Source: Nitrospirota bacterium (GTDB taxonomy: Bacteria > Nitrospirota > Nitrospiria > Nitrospirales > Nitrospiraceae). From it: a stretch of 64,000 bases of DNA. A program made the position numbers and the translations under genes. Position 1 is the first letter of the stretch; every line of letters begins with the position of its first letter. The stretch is from contig JBFMAX010000002.1 of NCBI GenBank assembly GCA_040755395.1, positions 1 through 64,000 on the forward strand, in the 5' to 3' direction. The notes under the pieces were generated by a model. The model did not search any database. It had not been told where the DNA came from and saw nothing but the letters and a program-made list of their open reading frames with translations. Of this stretch, positions 18,041-26,585 are shown in pieces.

Positions 18041-18571
18041 ATGGCTCGGTTGAAAATCGCCAAGCTTGGCAACCCGGTTCTCAGAAAGATCGCGGCTCCG
18101 GTCGATCCCGCCGACATTCGGTCATCGTCGTTCCAACACTTCATCGACGACATGTTCGAGACCATGTACGAGGCGGAAGGCATCGGGCTTGCGGCCCCGC
18201 AGGTGTCCCGTTCGCAACAACTGGTGGTTATGGAATGTCCGGGCGAAGGCGGGTTCCCCAAGACCGTGCTGATTAACCCGACGATTCTCTACTACGGACC
18301 CAATCAGATCGAGAACTGGGAGGGATGCTTGAGCATCGACGGGTTGAGAGGCAAAGTGACCAGGCCGTCGATGGTGCGGGTGAAGGGGTTGGACCGGTAC
18401 GGCGCTCCGGTCGACTTCGAGGCGTCCGGCCTGTACGCGGTCTGCATCCAGCACGAACTCGATCACCTGATCGGCAAGCTCTTCCTCGACCGCATGACCG
18501 ATCTGTCGACGCTCACCCAGTTGGAGGAGTTCGACCATTACTGGAGAAAAGAAACCGCAGCCGTCATCTAG
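18041..18571 (+). CDS. def: Peptide deformylase
   Basis: A 176-residue metalloenzyme that removes the formyl group from nascent proteins. All three family motifs are present: GIGLAAPQ (47-54), EGCLS (94-98, metal-binding Cys96) and QHELDHLIG (137-145, His138, His142 and catalytic Glu139). Length is normal. GAGAG precedes the ATG. A TATAAG box at 17992 with TTGTCG 18 bases upstream is a possible promoter. No fmt gene is adjacent, which differs from the common def-fmt arrangement. Confidence 0.95.
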   Translation: MARLKIAKLGNPVLRKIAAPVDPADIRSSSFQHFIDDMFETMYEAEGIGLAAPQVSRSQQLVVMECPGEGGFPKTVLINPTILYYGPNQIENWEGCLSIDGLRGKVTRPSMVRVKGLDRYGAPVDFEASGLYAVCIQHELDHLIGKLFLDRMTDLSTLTQLEEFDHYWRKETAAVI

Positions 18572-18576
18572 CAGCC

Positions 18577-18645
18577 AATGAGGAATGTTGAATGAGGAAT
18601 GTTGAATTGTCATTCATAATTCAGAATTCACAATTCATAATTGTC
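18577..18645. repeat. Quasi-repeat stem-loop spacer, GAATGAGGAATG word
   Basis: The spacer after def consists of degenerate copies of AATGAGGAATGTTGAATG, followed by inverted words CATTCATAATTCAGAATTC and CAATTCATAATTG, so the two halves can pair into an imperfect AT-rich stem. It fills almost the entire gap up to the GTG at 18648. The same word in the same arm-loop-arm layout occurs at 36247-36347, 53466-53530 and 59027-59133. Confidence 0.7.
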
Positions 18646-18647
18646 GA

Positions 18648-20372
18648 GTGAACTCCCTTCTCCGCGTCCTCACGTACCTCAAGCCGTATCGCTTCCTTGC
18701 GTTGATCACGCTGTGTTTCGCCGGGCTTGCCACGGCGATGGAACTGGTGCCGCCGTGGCTCGTCAAGGTCGTCATCGACGACGTGATCGCGGCCAAGCGG
18801 CCGGAGTTGCTGCCTTGGACCTTGGCCGGATTACTGCTGGCCTACGGGCTCAAGAACCTGTGCGCCTCCCTGCGTATCCGATTCAACAATACGCTTGAGC
18901 AGCGCGTCGTGCACGACTTGCGGGCCCAGGTCTTCGCGGCTCTCCAACGCCTGTCGCTCGGCTACTTTGAGAACCGCGCGACCGGCGAAATCATGTCGCG
19001 GGTCAACAACGATACGGAGCATGTCGAACGCATCTTCATCGACGGGTTGGAGGGCATGCTCACCGCGTCGTTGACTCTGGTGGGCATCGCGATCATGCTC
19101 TTTTCGCTGAACTGGAAGCTCGCCTTGCTCTCCCTTATCCCGATTCCGGTTCTTATCATGTCCGCGTTGAAATTCACGGCGCGGGTGCATACCTATTACC
19201 ATCGCATCCGAAAAAGCGCCGCGGAGCTGAACGCGTATCTGCAGGATGCGTTGTCCGGCATCAGGGAGACGATGGGGTTCAACCAGCAGGCCTACGAGCA
19301 GCAACGGTTCAACCGGTTAAGCCAGGAGTACAGCCGGAGCAACCTCCTGGCGATGCGTCTCTGGTCGATCTATTCGCCGGGAATGATCTTCGTGGGCAGC
19401 GCGGGCACGCTGCTGATCCTGTGGTACGGGACCGGAGAGGTGTTGGCCGGAGCGCTGACGGTCGGTGAGTTGGTGATGTTCCTATCTTATTTGGCGCTCT
19501 TTTATGTTCCGATCAATCAAATCCACTCCGTCAACCATATGCTGCAACATGCGCTCGCGGCCAGCGAGCGCGTGTTCGACGTGCTGGACACCGCGCCGGA
19601 AGTCCGGGATCGGCCCGGAGCGGTCAGGCCGGTCGCGCGATTGCGGGGCGACGTTCGTTTCGATCGGGTGTCGTTTCACTATCGCGCGGACGCGCCCGTG
19701 CTGTCGGACGTCACACTGACGGTGAAACCGGGCGAACGGGTGGCTTTGGTCGGTCCGAGCGGGGCGGGCAAGAGCACGATGCTCAAGCTCCTCATGCGTT
19801 TCTATGACATCCGATCCGGCGCGATCACGATCGACGGCTACGATCTGCGGGACTTGCCGCTTGCCTTTCTCCGGAGCCAGATCGGGTTGGTGCAGCAGGA
19901 GCCGTTCCTGTTCAACGGCACCGTGCGCGAGAATATCGCGTACGGCGATCTGTCCGCGGATCAGGAGAAAATCGAGGCGGCGGCCCGCGCGGCCCGCGCT
20001 CATGAGTTCATCATGGATCTGCCGGAGGGGTACGACACCTGGATCGGAGAGCGCGGGGTCAAGCTCTCGGTCGGCCAGAAGCAACGGGTCTCCATCGCGC
20101 GCGTTCTTCTGAAGGACCCGCCCATCGTCATCTTCGACGAGGCTACGTCCAATATCGACACGGAAACCGAGGTGAAAATCCGCGAAGCCTTGAGCCACCT
20201 GACCCGCGGGCGGACGACGTTCATCATCGCGCACCGGTTGTCGACGCTCCACGCCGTCGACCGCATCGTCGTGGTGGAACGCGGCCGCATCGTCGAGGAA
20301 GGCGTGCACGAGGAGTTGTTGAATCGAGGCGGAGTGTACGCGGGGCTCTACGAGGCCCAGTTCCAAATCTAG
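18648..20372 (+). CDS. MsbA-like ABC exporter (fused membrane and ATPase domains)
   Basis: A 574-residue half-transporter that would work as a homodimer. Residues 1-310 hold six membrane helices of the type I exporter fold, with the coupling segment RLSLGYFENRATGEIMSRVNND in pieces. The ATPase domain has Walker A GPSGAGKST (about 368), Q-loop VQQEPFLFNGTV, signature LSVGQKQR, Walker B PPIVIFDEATSNID and the H-loop IAHRLST. Relatives flip lipid A, lipids, peptides or drugs; the substrate cannot be assigned. The GTG start directly follows a repeat spacer and has no clear ribosome site. Confidence 0.88.
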   Translation: MNSLLRVLTYLKPYRFLALITLCFAGLATAMELVPPWLVKVVIDDVIAAKRPELLPWTLAGLLLAYGLKNLCASLRIRFNNTLEQRVVHDLRAQVFAALQRLSLGYFENRATGEIMSRVNNDTEHVERIFIDGLEGMLTASLTLVGIAIMLFSLNWKLALLSLIPIPVLIMSALKFTARVHTYYHRIRKSAAELNAYLQDALSGIRETMGFNQQAYEQQRFNRLSQEYSRSNLLAMRLWSIYSPGMIFVGSAGTLLILWYGTGEVLAGALTVGELVMFLSYLALFYVPINQIHSVNHMLQHALAASERVFDVLDTAPEVRDRPGAVRPVARLRGDVRFDRVSFHYRADAPVLSDVTLTVKPGERVALVGPSGAGKSTMLKLLMRFYDIRSGAITIDGYDLRDLPLAFLRSQIGLVQQEPFLFNGTVRENIAYGDLSADQEKIEAAARAARAHEFIMDLPEGYDTWIGERGVKLSVGQKQRVSIARVLLKDPPIVIFDEATSNIDTETEVKIREALSHLTRGRTTFIIAHRLSTLHAVDRIVVVERGRIVEEGVHEELLNRGGVYAGLYEAQFQI

Positions 20373-20392
20373 CCACCCGCTGGACCGCAGGA

Positions 20393-20422
20393 TTGCGGAC
20401 TCTGTCGCCACGTGGCTATACT
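20393..20422 (+). promoter_or_regulatory. Possible sigma-70 promoter
   Basis: TTGCGG at 20393-20398 and TATACT at 20417-20422 are separated by 18 bases. They stand 27 bases before the ATG at 20449, between the ABC exporter and the small zinc-ribbon gene. The match is by eye only. Confidence 0.4.
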
Positions 20423-20448
20423 CTCGGTCAGTCAATGAAGGGGTGACG

Positions 20449-20643
20449 ATGGTGTTAGTGTATGAGAGCGATCCGCTGGACAGCGAGCATGCGAGAGGGC
20501 ATTTCTACCATGTTTGCCTCGGGCGCATCGACCGCAACGAGCTGACGGTGCCTCCGCCGGACAAGCCGTACGAATGCCCCCGCTGCGGCGTGGAGTTGGA
20601 GACGGAAGACTTCATGGTCGCTCAGTACAAGGGATCGGTCTGA
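20449..20643 (+). CDS. Small zinc-ribbon-like protein
   Basis: A 64-residue protein. The ATG is chosen for AAGGGG 6-10 bases upstream; a GTG two codons earlier is possible. The first half has YHVCLGRIDRNE and the second half YECPRCGVELE, a CxxC that with the earlier Cys could bind a metal or stay reduced. No membrane segment. Followed 142 bases later on the same strand by another small Cys-pair protein, with a repeat spacer between them. Family not recognised. Confidence 0.6.
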   Translation: MVLVYESDPLDSEHARGHFYHVCLGRIDRNELTVPPPDKPYECPRCGVELETEDFMVAQYKGSV

Positions 20644-20644
20644 G

Positions 20645-20735
20645 CGGATGTGAACCGTTACGTGTTAACCGTGAATCGGGGCTCCGGCCGAGTCTTGGCG
20701 GTTCGCGGATAACGGTTCGCGGACGACGGAAAATC
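20645..20735. repeat. Quasi-repeat spacer, GTTAACCG/CGGTTAAC word
   Basis: Degenerate words GTGAACCGTTACGTGTTAACCG, split here as GTGAACCGTTACG and TGTTAACCGTGAATC, face inverted words GGCGGTTCGCGGATAACGG and TTCGCGGACGAC. They allow an imperfect stem around a GC-rich loop. The same word set occurs at 22800-22893 and 38818-38920. Confidence 0.6.
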
Positions 20736-20772
20736 CATGCCGGGAAGCACAGGGCGAAAGACCGTGTCCGTG

Positions 20773-20946
20773 ATGCGAGGCCTGATGATGCTCTGTGATG
20801 CCTGTTACGACGAGGTCATCAAGGACAAGCTGGTGGACGCGAAGAATTATGTGGCCGACCACGAGGCCCTGTTCGACACGATCTGTCCGGGGTGCAGCGA
20901 TATCAATCGCCCGCTGATCGACGACATGCTCGGCAGCTCGGAGTAA
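20773..20946 (+). CDS. Small protein with two Cys pairs
   Basis: About 57 residues from this ATG; other in-frame ATGs at 20737, 20785 and 20788 are possible, and none has a strong ribosome site. The protein has LCDACYDEV near the start and ICPGCSDIN near the end, two CxxC pairs about 30 residues apart, as in small zinc-binding or redox proteins. The helix between is acidic (DAKNYVADHEALFD). Its neighbour at 20449 is a similar small Cys protein, so they may share a role. Confidence 0.5.
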   Translation: MRGLMMLCDACYDEVIKDKLVDAKNYVADHEALFDTICPGCSDINRPLIDDMLGSSE

Positions 20947-21035
20947 GCATCCGCCTGATCCTCCTTCGAACGTCTCGCCCGTCGCCCGCGCTGCATCTTT
21001 TCCCACGGGCCCTCGCCGCACGCCTCGTGCCCGCT

Positions 21036-21371
21036 TCAGTGACACGTCTTGCCGTCGAAGAACTTGCAGGCGGATTCGCCGCCTGTGACTTTCCAGGTCT
21101 TGAGCAACGGCGGCTTGTCGGGACGTAACTCCACGACGATGTCGACCAGCGTCATCAGCGGAAGCTTGTCCACGTGCGGCTTCGCTTCCTCCGGGAGATC
21201 GACCCAGAAGACTGCCCCGCTATCCGCGATCACAATGCGGCCGTTCTGCTTGTCGATCTGAATGATCGGACTGTAGAAGCTTTTCTCCACGGCGAAACTT
21301 ACGGCGGACCAGCCGAAGAGAAAAGCCAAGGCAATGAAGACGATGAACCCAATCATGGTTGTTCGTGGCAT
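21036..21371 (-). CDS. Exported small protein, unknown function
   Basis: A 111-residue protein whose ATG is preceded by GGAGGG at a good distance; an in-frame extension upstream is unlikely. It starts with a hydrophobic segment (IGFIVFIALAFLFGWSAVSFA) that is a signal peptide or anchor, then a beta-rich domain (IQIDKQNGRIVIADSG, VDIVVELRPDKPPLLKTWKV). It ends with two cysteines (ACKFFDGKTCH). No family is recognised. It is the last minus-strand gene after the sulfur operon, 109 bases downstream of the JAMM peptidase gene, and could be cotranscribed. Confidence 0.6.
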   Translation of the reverse strand: MPRTTMIGFIVFIALAFLFGWSAVSFAVEKSFYSPIIQIDKQNGRIVIADSGAVFWVDLPEEAKPHVDKLPLMTLVDIVVELRPDKPPLLKTWKVTGGESACKFFDGKTCH

Positions 21372-21480
21372 GACGGGACCCTCCGCTAGAGTGATGAATG
21401 AAAGGTACGGGGTGAATAGACGGCACAATAGTACATGAAACTCTTCCGGACGGGAAGGAGGTGAAATGAGCGGAAGGGCG

Positions 21481-21993
21481 TCAGATCGTTTGAATATCCG
21501 CCGGTGTCACCCGACCCTTCCGGATCCAGTAGGTCCGGATGTCGGGCTTGGCTTTGTCTTGAAGCGAAATGAGCAGATAGGCGGGAACCGGCAGGTTGAT
21601 CTTCCCCCAGTAGTCCTCGTATTCGGTCGCGATCTTGATGTCGGTGACCGACGGCCGGGCCGGGTCGTTGGGATGGGAATGGTAGACGACCTGCAGCTCC
21701 AGGCCCCGTTTCCTCATATCCTTCTGAGCCAGAGCCAGATCATGGGAATCCATGACAAAGGCGATCTCCGCCCGTTCCCGGGGAGAGAGGCGCTCCAAGT
21801 GGGCCGCCTTGGCTTCATCAAAGCCGGCCAGCTTTTCCGCGCCGTCGAGCGCGACCACGTTCTTGATCCGGTAGATGTGCGTGACGGTCCGATCGTTTCC
21901 GGCCAGCAACCCGCAGCACTCATAGGGATCGAGTTCCCGGGCGTGGGCGACGATTTGGTCCAGAATGCGCCGGGGGATCTTGAGGTCGGGCAC
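21481..21993 (-). CDS. JAMM/MPN metallopeptidase (Mec+/HcyD-like)
   Basis: A 170-residue zinc peptidase of the M67 family. The JAMM motif is complete: YHSHPNDPARPSVTDI gives H-x-H-x7-S-x2-D (about 101-114), and the upstream acidic residue lies in YECCGLLAG near residue 24. Bacterial relatives act in sulfur metabolism: Mec+ releases cysteine from CysO, and HcyD and QbsD trim extra C-terminal residues from sulfur-carrier proteins. Both carriers in this operon end in GGR, so trimming a C-terminal Arg is the likely job here (inference). It starts 2 bases after the MoeB-like gene stop. Confidence 0.85.
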   Translation of the reverse strand: MPDLKIPRRILDQIVAHARELDPYECCGLLAGNDRTVTHIYRIKNVVALDGAEKLAGFDEAKAAHLERLSPRERAEIAFVMDSHDLALAQKDMRKRGLELQVVYHSHPNDPARPSVTDIKIATEYEDYWGKINLPVPAYLLISLQDKAKPDIRTYWIRKGRVTPADIQTI

Positions 21994-21995
21994 GG

Positions 21996-22799
21996 TCAGA
22001 TGCTGCAGGTCACGGTGTAGTTCCCGCCCAGATCGGTGATGGTCGGGTGCGCCCCGCAGAGCGGGCAGCCCGGGTCTTTCGGTCTGGATACCTTCCGGAA
22101 CTTCATCTCCAGCGCATCGTAGATCAGCAACCGGTCGGCCAACGTTTCGCCGATGCCGAGGATTTCCTTGATCGCTTCGGACGCCTGCAGCACCCCGATG
22201 GTGCCGGCGAGCACGCCCAAGACCCCGGCTTCCTGACAGTTCGGCACCAGGCCGGCCGGAGGCGGCTCGGGGTACAGGCAGCGATAGCAGGGGTAGCCTT
22301 CATGCGGCTTGATGGTCGTCAACTGGCCTTCGAACCGGAAGATGCTGCCGGAGATGAGGGTCTTCTTGGCGAAGAAGCACGCGTCATTGACCAGGAACCG
22401 GGTCGAGAAATTGTCGGAGCCGTCCAGGATGACATCGTAGTCGTGCAGCAGGCCCATGATGTTGTCGGCATCGACATGGAATTGATACGTCTTGACCGTC
22501 ACATCCGGGTTCAGCGCCGCGAGGGTCTTGAGGCCTGATTCCACCTTCGGCTTTCCGACCGATGCGGTGGTGTGCAGGATCTGTCGCTGGAGGTTCGACA
22601 GGTCGACGACATCGCCGTCCACCAATCCGATCGTACCGACGCCGGCGGCGGCGAGGTAGAGCGCGGCCGGCGAACCCAACCCGCCGGCACCGATCACGAG
22701 CACCTTGGCCCGCGCCAGCTTCTTCTGGCCCTTCCCGCCGACATCCTGCAGGATGATATGTCGGCTGTACCGCTGGATCTGTTCGTCAGTGAAGTCCAT
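21996..22799 (-). CDS. MoeB/ThiF/HesA-family adenylyltransferase (E1-like), copy 1
   Basis: A 267-residue enzyme that activates the C-terminal Gly of a sulfur carrier with ATP. It has RYSRHIILQDVGGKGQKKL, the ATP-binding GAGGLGSPAALYLAAAGVG (about 37-55), the catalytic DGSDNFSTRFLVNDAC segment, and two CxxC pairs for structural zinc (CYRC and CPLC). There is no rhodanese domain, so sulfur must come from another donor. A second copy is at 24711-25556; the two share the whole core but differ in their ends, suggesting one per carrier. It sits between the NIL gene and the JAMM gene. Confidence 0.9.
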   Translation of the reverse strand: MDFTDEQIQRYSRHIILQDVGGKGQKKLARAKVLVIGAGGLGSPAALYLAAAGVGTIGLVDGDVVDLSNLQRQILHTTASVGKPKVESGLKTLAALNPDVTVKTYQFHVDADNIMGLLHDYDVILDGSDNFSTRFLVNDACFFAKKTLISGSIFRFEGQLTTIKPHEGYPCYRCLYPEPPPAGLVPNCQEAGVLGVLAGTIGVLQASEAIKEILGIGETLADRLLIYDALEMKFRKVSRPKDPGCPLCGAHPTITDLGGNYTVTCSI

Positions 22800-22893
22800 G
22801 GTTCGAAGACGTTATTCGTGAATCGTTATTCGTTGAACGGGTGGGAGTCTTCGATGCTGACGATTAACGGTTCACGGTTGACGATTGACGTCC
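22800..22893. repeat. Quasi-repeat spacer inside the sulfur operon
   Basis: Degenerate units GTTATTCGTGAATC and GTTATTCGTTGAACGG oppose GACGATTAACGGTTCACGG and TTGACGATTGACG across a short GC-rich centre, so an imperfect stem can form. It occupies the gap between the NIL gene and the MoeB-like gene. The word resembles the spacers at 20645-20735 and 38818-38920. Confidence 0.65.
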
Positions 22894-23133
22894 TCATTCC
22901 ACCACGTTCAACTCGATCGGATCGACGATGCAACCTTTCTCTCTCAGCCCCTGGACGGCCCGCTCGATTTCCGCGGTCTCGCCGGTCAGTTCGACGTCCA
23001 TCCAGCCCGTGGTTTCCCGCACATCGGCCCGCCGGACGTTGGTCACGACCTTGTACTCGTGGCCGATCTGATAAATGATCGGTTCCTTGATCTTTTCCTC
23101 AGGGAACCGGATGTGAAAGCGAAGGCTCGGCAT
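22894..23133 (-). CDS. NIL-domain protein
   Basis: A 79-residue protein made of one NIL domain: LRFHIRFPEEKIKEPIIYQI, then VRRADVRETTGWMDVELTG and a C-terminal IVDPIELNVVE. NIL domains are found at the end of methionine-import ATPases and in stand-alone or ferredoxin-fused proteins linked to sulfur amino-acid synthesis. The ATG overlaps the stop of the MoaD-like gene (TGATG), so the two are translationally coupled. A role in binding a sulfur amino acid or supporting sulfur transfer is inferred from context. Confidence 0.85.
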   Translation of the reverse strand: MPSLRFHIRFPEEKIKEPIIYQIGHEYKVVTNVRRADVRETTGWMDVELTGETAEIERAVQGLREKGCIVDPIELNVVE

Positions 23134-23408
23134 CAACGCCCTCCCGCGATGGCGGGGACGATCGACACCTCATCGCCGTCCTTGAGCGAGGTGTTCTTGC
23201 CGTTCAGGAAGCGGATGTCCTCTTCGTTGACGTAGATATTGACGAACCGGCGCAGTTCCCCCGTCTCGTCGCAGAGACGGTCTTTCAAGCCGGGATGCGT
23301 CGTGTTCAGGTGCTCGATCATCTCCGCGATCGTCGCGGCCTTGGCTTCAACCTCGCCCTGTCCCTTGGTCAGCGGCCGTAGGGGAGTCGGAATGCGGACT
23401 TTGATCAT
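23133..23408 (-). CDS. MoaD/ThiS-family sulfur carrier with C-terminal GGR
   Basis: A 91-residue ubiquitin-fold protein. Features are the acidic-hydrophobic core (VNIYVNEEDIRFLNG), KDGDEVSIVPAIAGG, and one extra Arg after the Gly-Gly that must be free for adenylation and thiocarboxylate formation. Relatives that carry residues after Gly-Gly (HcyS, QbsE) need a JAMM protease to expose it; one is encoded three genes downstream. The start overlaps the stop of the threonine-synthase-like gene by four bases. It would hand sulfur to a PLP enzyme of this operon; it is too short and in the wrong context to be only a molybdopterin subunit. Confidence 0.88.
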   Translation of the reverse strand: MIKVRIPTPLRPLTKGQGEVEAKAATIAEMIEHLNTTHPGLKDRLCDETGELRRFVNIYVNEEDIRFLNGKNTSLKDGDEVSIVPAIAGGR

Positions 23409-24655
23409 GCGTCACCACCGCCGTTTTTGCCCATCTTGAATGTCTTCTCGAAACTCACCAAACTCGGCTGAATGCGAACCGGCCTGCCGACCGCGTCGAT
23501 GACCGCCTCCTGGGTTTTCAAACCGTTGCCCGTCACATAGGCCACCGTCGCGTCGGTTTTCTTGATCACACCCTGCTTCACCAGCTTGCGGAGCACCCCG
23601 ATGGTTACACCCCCGGCCGTTTCCGCGAAGATCCCTTCGGTCTGGGCCAGTAACTTGATCCCCTCCACGATTTCCTCGTCGGTCACCATCTCCATGGCGC
23701 CTTTGCTCTCCGCCGTCGCCTTTAGCGCGTAGTAGCCGTCGGCGGGGTTGCCGATGGCGAGCGACTTGGCGATCGTCTTCGGCTTCACCGGCTTGAAAAA
23801 GTCCCGGCCGGCCTTGTACGCGGTCGCAATGGGCGAGCAGCCCTCCGCCTGGGCGCCGTTGATCTTGGTGCGGACGGCCTCAACGAGCCCCAACGCGTGC
23901 ATTTCATTCAGGCCCTTCCAGATCTTGGTCAGGAGAGAGCCGGACGCCATCGGGATGACGACCTGATCGGGTGTCCGCCACCCCAATTGTTCGACCGTCT
24001 CGAAGGCCAACGTCTTGGAGCCTTCGGCATAGTAGGGCCGCACGTTGATATTGACGAACGCCCAGCCGTGCTCGGCGGCGATCTCGCTGCAGAGCCGGTT
24101 CACGTCGTCATAATTGCCTTCGACTTCGACGACGTTCGGCCGGTAGATCAGATTGCCCAGCACCTTCGCCGCTTCCAGGTCGCCGGGGATGAAGACATAG
24201 CAGGTCATGCCGGCGGCGGCGGCGTGGGCGGCGACCGAATTGGCCAGATTGCCGGTCGAGGCGCAGGCGACCGTCTCGAAGCCGAGCTCTCTGGCGCGGG
24301 TCAGGGCCACGGCGACGACCCGGTCTTTGAACGACAAGGTCGGATGGTTGACCGTATCGTTCTTAATGTACAGCTCGTCCAGCCCCAGGTAGGCGCCCAG
24401 GTTTTTGGCGCGCACCATGGGCGTGAAGCCGGCGTGTGGTCCGACGAGCGCCGTCCCTTCGACCGGCAACAGGTCGATGTAGCGCCACATGCTCCGCGGG
24501 CCTTCCTCGATCTTCTTGCGTGAGACGGTCCGCTTGATCTCCTCGTAGTTGTATTTCACCTCGAGCGGACCGAAGCACATCTCGCACACATGGATGGCCT
24601 TGGTGGGATATTCCTTGCCACATTCGCGGCAGACAAGCGCTTTCATCTTGCTCAT
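23405..24655 (-). CDS. thrC: Threonine-synthase-like PLP enzyme with zinc ribbon
   Basis: A 416-residue fold-type II PLP enzyme. An N-terminal CRECGKEYPTKAIHVCEMC zinc ribbon is followed by NHPTLSFKDR with the PLP lysine, STGNLANSVAAHAAAAGM (phosphate-binding loop) and VIPMASGSLLTKIWKG. By family it converts O-phosphohomoserine to threonine. Its location, overlapping a sulfur-carrier gene and next to E1, NIL and JAMM genes, raises the alternative that it or a partner uses carrier-bound sulfur to make homocysteine from the same substrate. I call it thrC on similarity; whether another thrC exists in the genome cannot be seen. Confidence 0.85.
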   Translation of the reverse strand: MSKMKALVCRECGKEYPTKAIHVCEMCFGPLEVKYNYEEIKRTVSRKKIEEGPRSMWRYIDLLPVEGTALVGPHAGFTPMVRAKNLGAYLGLDELYIKNDTVNHPTLSFKDRVVAVALTRARELGFETVACASTGNLANSVAAHAAAAGMTCYVFIPGDLEAAKVLGNLIYRPNVVEVEGNYDDVNRLCSEIAAEHGWAFVNINVRPYYAEGSKTLAFETVEQLGWRTPDQVVIPMASGSLLTKIWKGLNEMHALGLVEAVRTKINGAQAEGCSPIATAYKAGRDFFKPVKPKTIAKSLAIGNPADGYYALKATAESKGAMEMVTDEEIVEGIKLLAQTEGIFAETAGGVTIGVLRKLVKQGVIKKTDATVAYVTGNGLKTQEAVIDAVGRPVRIQPSLVSFEKTFKMGKNGGGDA

Positions 24656-24661
24656 GGGACA

Positions 24662-24753
24662 CCTTCAAAAAAGCTGTCAGCTCTCAGCTTTCAGCCGTCG
24701 GCATGAACCGTCAATGCTTGCTGACCGCCGACGGCTGATCGCTGACGGTTGTC
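24662..24753. repeat. Quasi-repeat spacer, AGCTGTCAGCTCTCAGC word
   Basis: Units such as GCTGTCAGCTCTCAGCTTTC run into CAGCCGTCGGC, which is perfectly complementary to GCCGACGGCTG about 30 bases away and followed by ATCGCTGACGG. It forms a stem with an 11-bp perfect core. The right arm lies inside the last codons of the MoeB-like gene, giving it an unusual SDQPSAVSKH tail. The same word occurs at 55985-56070 and within 60718-60890. Confidence 0.7.
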
Positions 24754-25556
24754 GTTCTCAGATCGCAGGTCTCCGGTTCGTGATCGAAGAGTTCCGCGAT
24801 CGTCGGATGGTCGCCGCAGAGCGGGCAGTTCGGGTTCCGCCTCGTCCTGATCTCGCGGAATGCGGTCCGGCGCGCATCGAAATCCAGCATCCGATCGGTC
24901 AACGGGCGCCCGATGCCCAGAACCAGCTTCAAGGCTTCCGTCGCCTGGAGCGTACCGATGATCCCGGCCAGAACGCCGATCACACCGGCTTCCTGGCAAC
25001 TCGCGACCAAGCCCGGCGGCGGGGGATTCTTGAACACGCACCGGTAGCAGGCCGATTTTCCGGGAATAATGGTCATCACGCGCCCGTCAAAGCGCAGGAT
25101 GCCGCCGTGGACCAGCGGTTTGTCGGCGAAAAAACAGGCGTCGTTGATGAGGAACTTCGCGGGAAAGTTATCCACCCCATCGATGACGACATCGTATCCC
25201 TTGACGACGTCGAGCGCGTTCTTGGAAGTGAGACGGTCCTCGTAGGTTTCCACCGAGACGTCCGGATTCAGCGCCTGAATCTTTTCTCGGGCGGAGGCGA
25301 CCTTGGGACGCCCCACATCCGGCGTATGGTGGATGACTTGGCGTTGGAGGTTCGAGAGATCCACCACGTCGCTGTCGATCAACCCGATGGTGCCCACACC
25401 GGCGGCGGCCAGATACAACGCGGCCGGCGAGCCCAGACCGCCGGCACCGACCAGCAGAATCTTGGCCTGCGCGATTTTCTTTTGGCCTTTCCCGCCTACC
25501 TCCGGCAAGAGAATATGCCGGCTGTACCGGGTGATTTGGTCGTCGGTGAAATTCAT
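24711..25556 (-). CDS. MoeB/ThiF/HesA-family adenylyltransferase (E1-like), copy 2
   Basis: A 281-residue paralogue of the enzyme at 21996-22799. It has RYSRHILLPEVGGKGQKKI, the ATP loop GAGGLGSPAALYLAAAGVG, DGVDNFPAKFLINDAC and zinc pairs CYRC and CPLC. Its last 14 residues (TTTVSDQPSAVSKH) come from repeat sequence that invades the gene end and are probably not functional. It follows the cysteine synthase gene and likely serves the carrier at 26582. Two E1 copies in one operon suggest dedicated pairing with the two carriers. No rhodanese domain is present. Confidence 0.9.
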   Translation of the reverse strand: MNFTDDQITRYSRHILLPEVGGKGQKKIAQAKILLVGAGGLGSPAALYLAAAGVGTIGLIDSDVVDLSNLQRQVIHHTPDVGRPKVASAREKIQALNPDVSVETYEDRLTSKNALDVVKGYDVVIDGVDNFPAKFLINDACFFADKPLVHGGILRFDGRVMTIIPGKSACYRCVFKNPPPPGLVASCQEAGVIGVLAGIIGTLQATEALKLVLGIGRPLTDRMLDFDARRTAFREIRTRRNPNCPLCGDHPTIAELFDHEPETCDLRTTTVSDQPSAVSKH

Positions 25557-25655
25557 AAGCCACGTTATGCGTGATACGTCATGCGTGATGCGTTGCTCGA
25601 CTTGCCTGTGTCTTCACGGTTCCCTCGTATAACGCATCACCCATCACGTTTCACG
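25557..25655. repeat. Quasi-repeat stem-loop, ATGCGTGATGCGT word
   Basis: The gap between the cysteine synthase and MoeB-like genes has a left arm TATGCGTGATACGTCATGCG and a right arm AACGCATCACCCATCACG, followed by TTTCACGTC. They are inverted copies of one degenerate word around a 40-base centre. The same word occurs at 43330-43383 and 60718-60790. Confidence 0.7.

Positions 25656-26581
<926 letters not shown>

Positions 26582-26585
<4 letters not shown>

Noticed and set aside
23133-23408. Carrier B as molybdopterin synthase small subunit MoaD
   Set aside because: There is no moaE or other molybdopterin gene nearby. The extra Arg, JAMM protease and PLP enzymes point to sulfur amino-acid synthesis.
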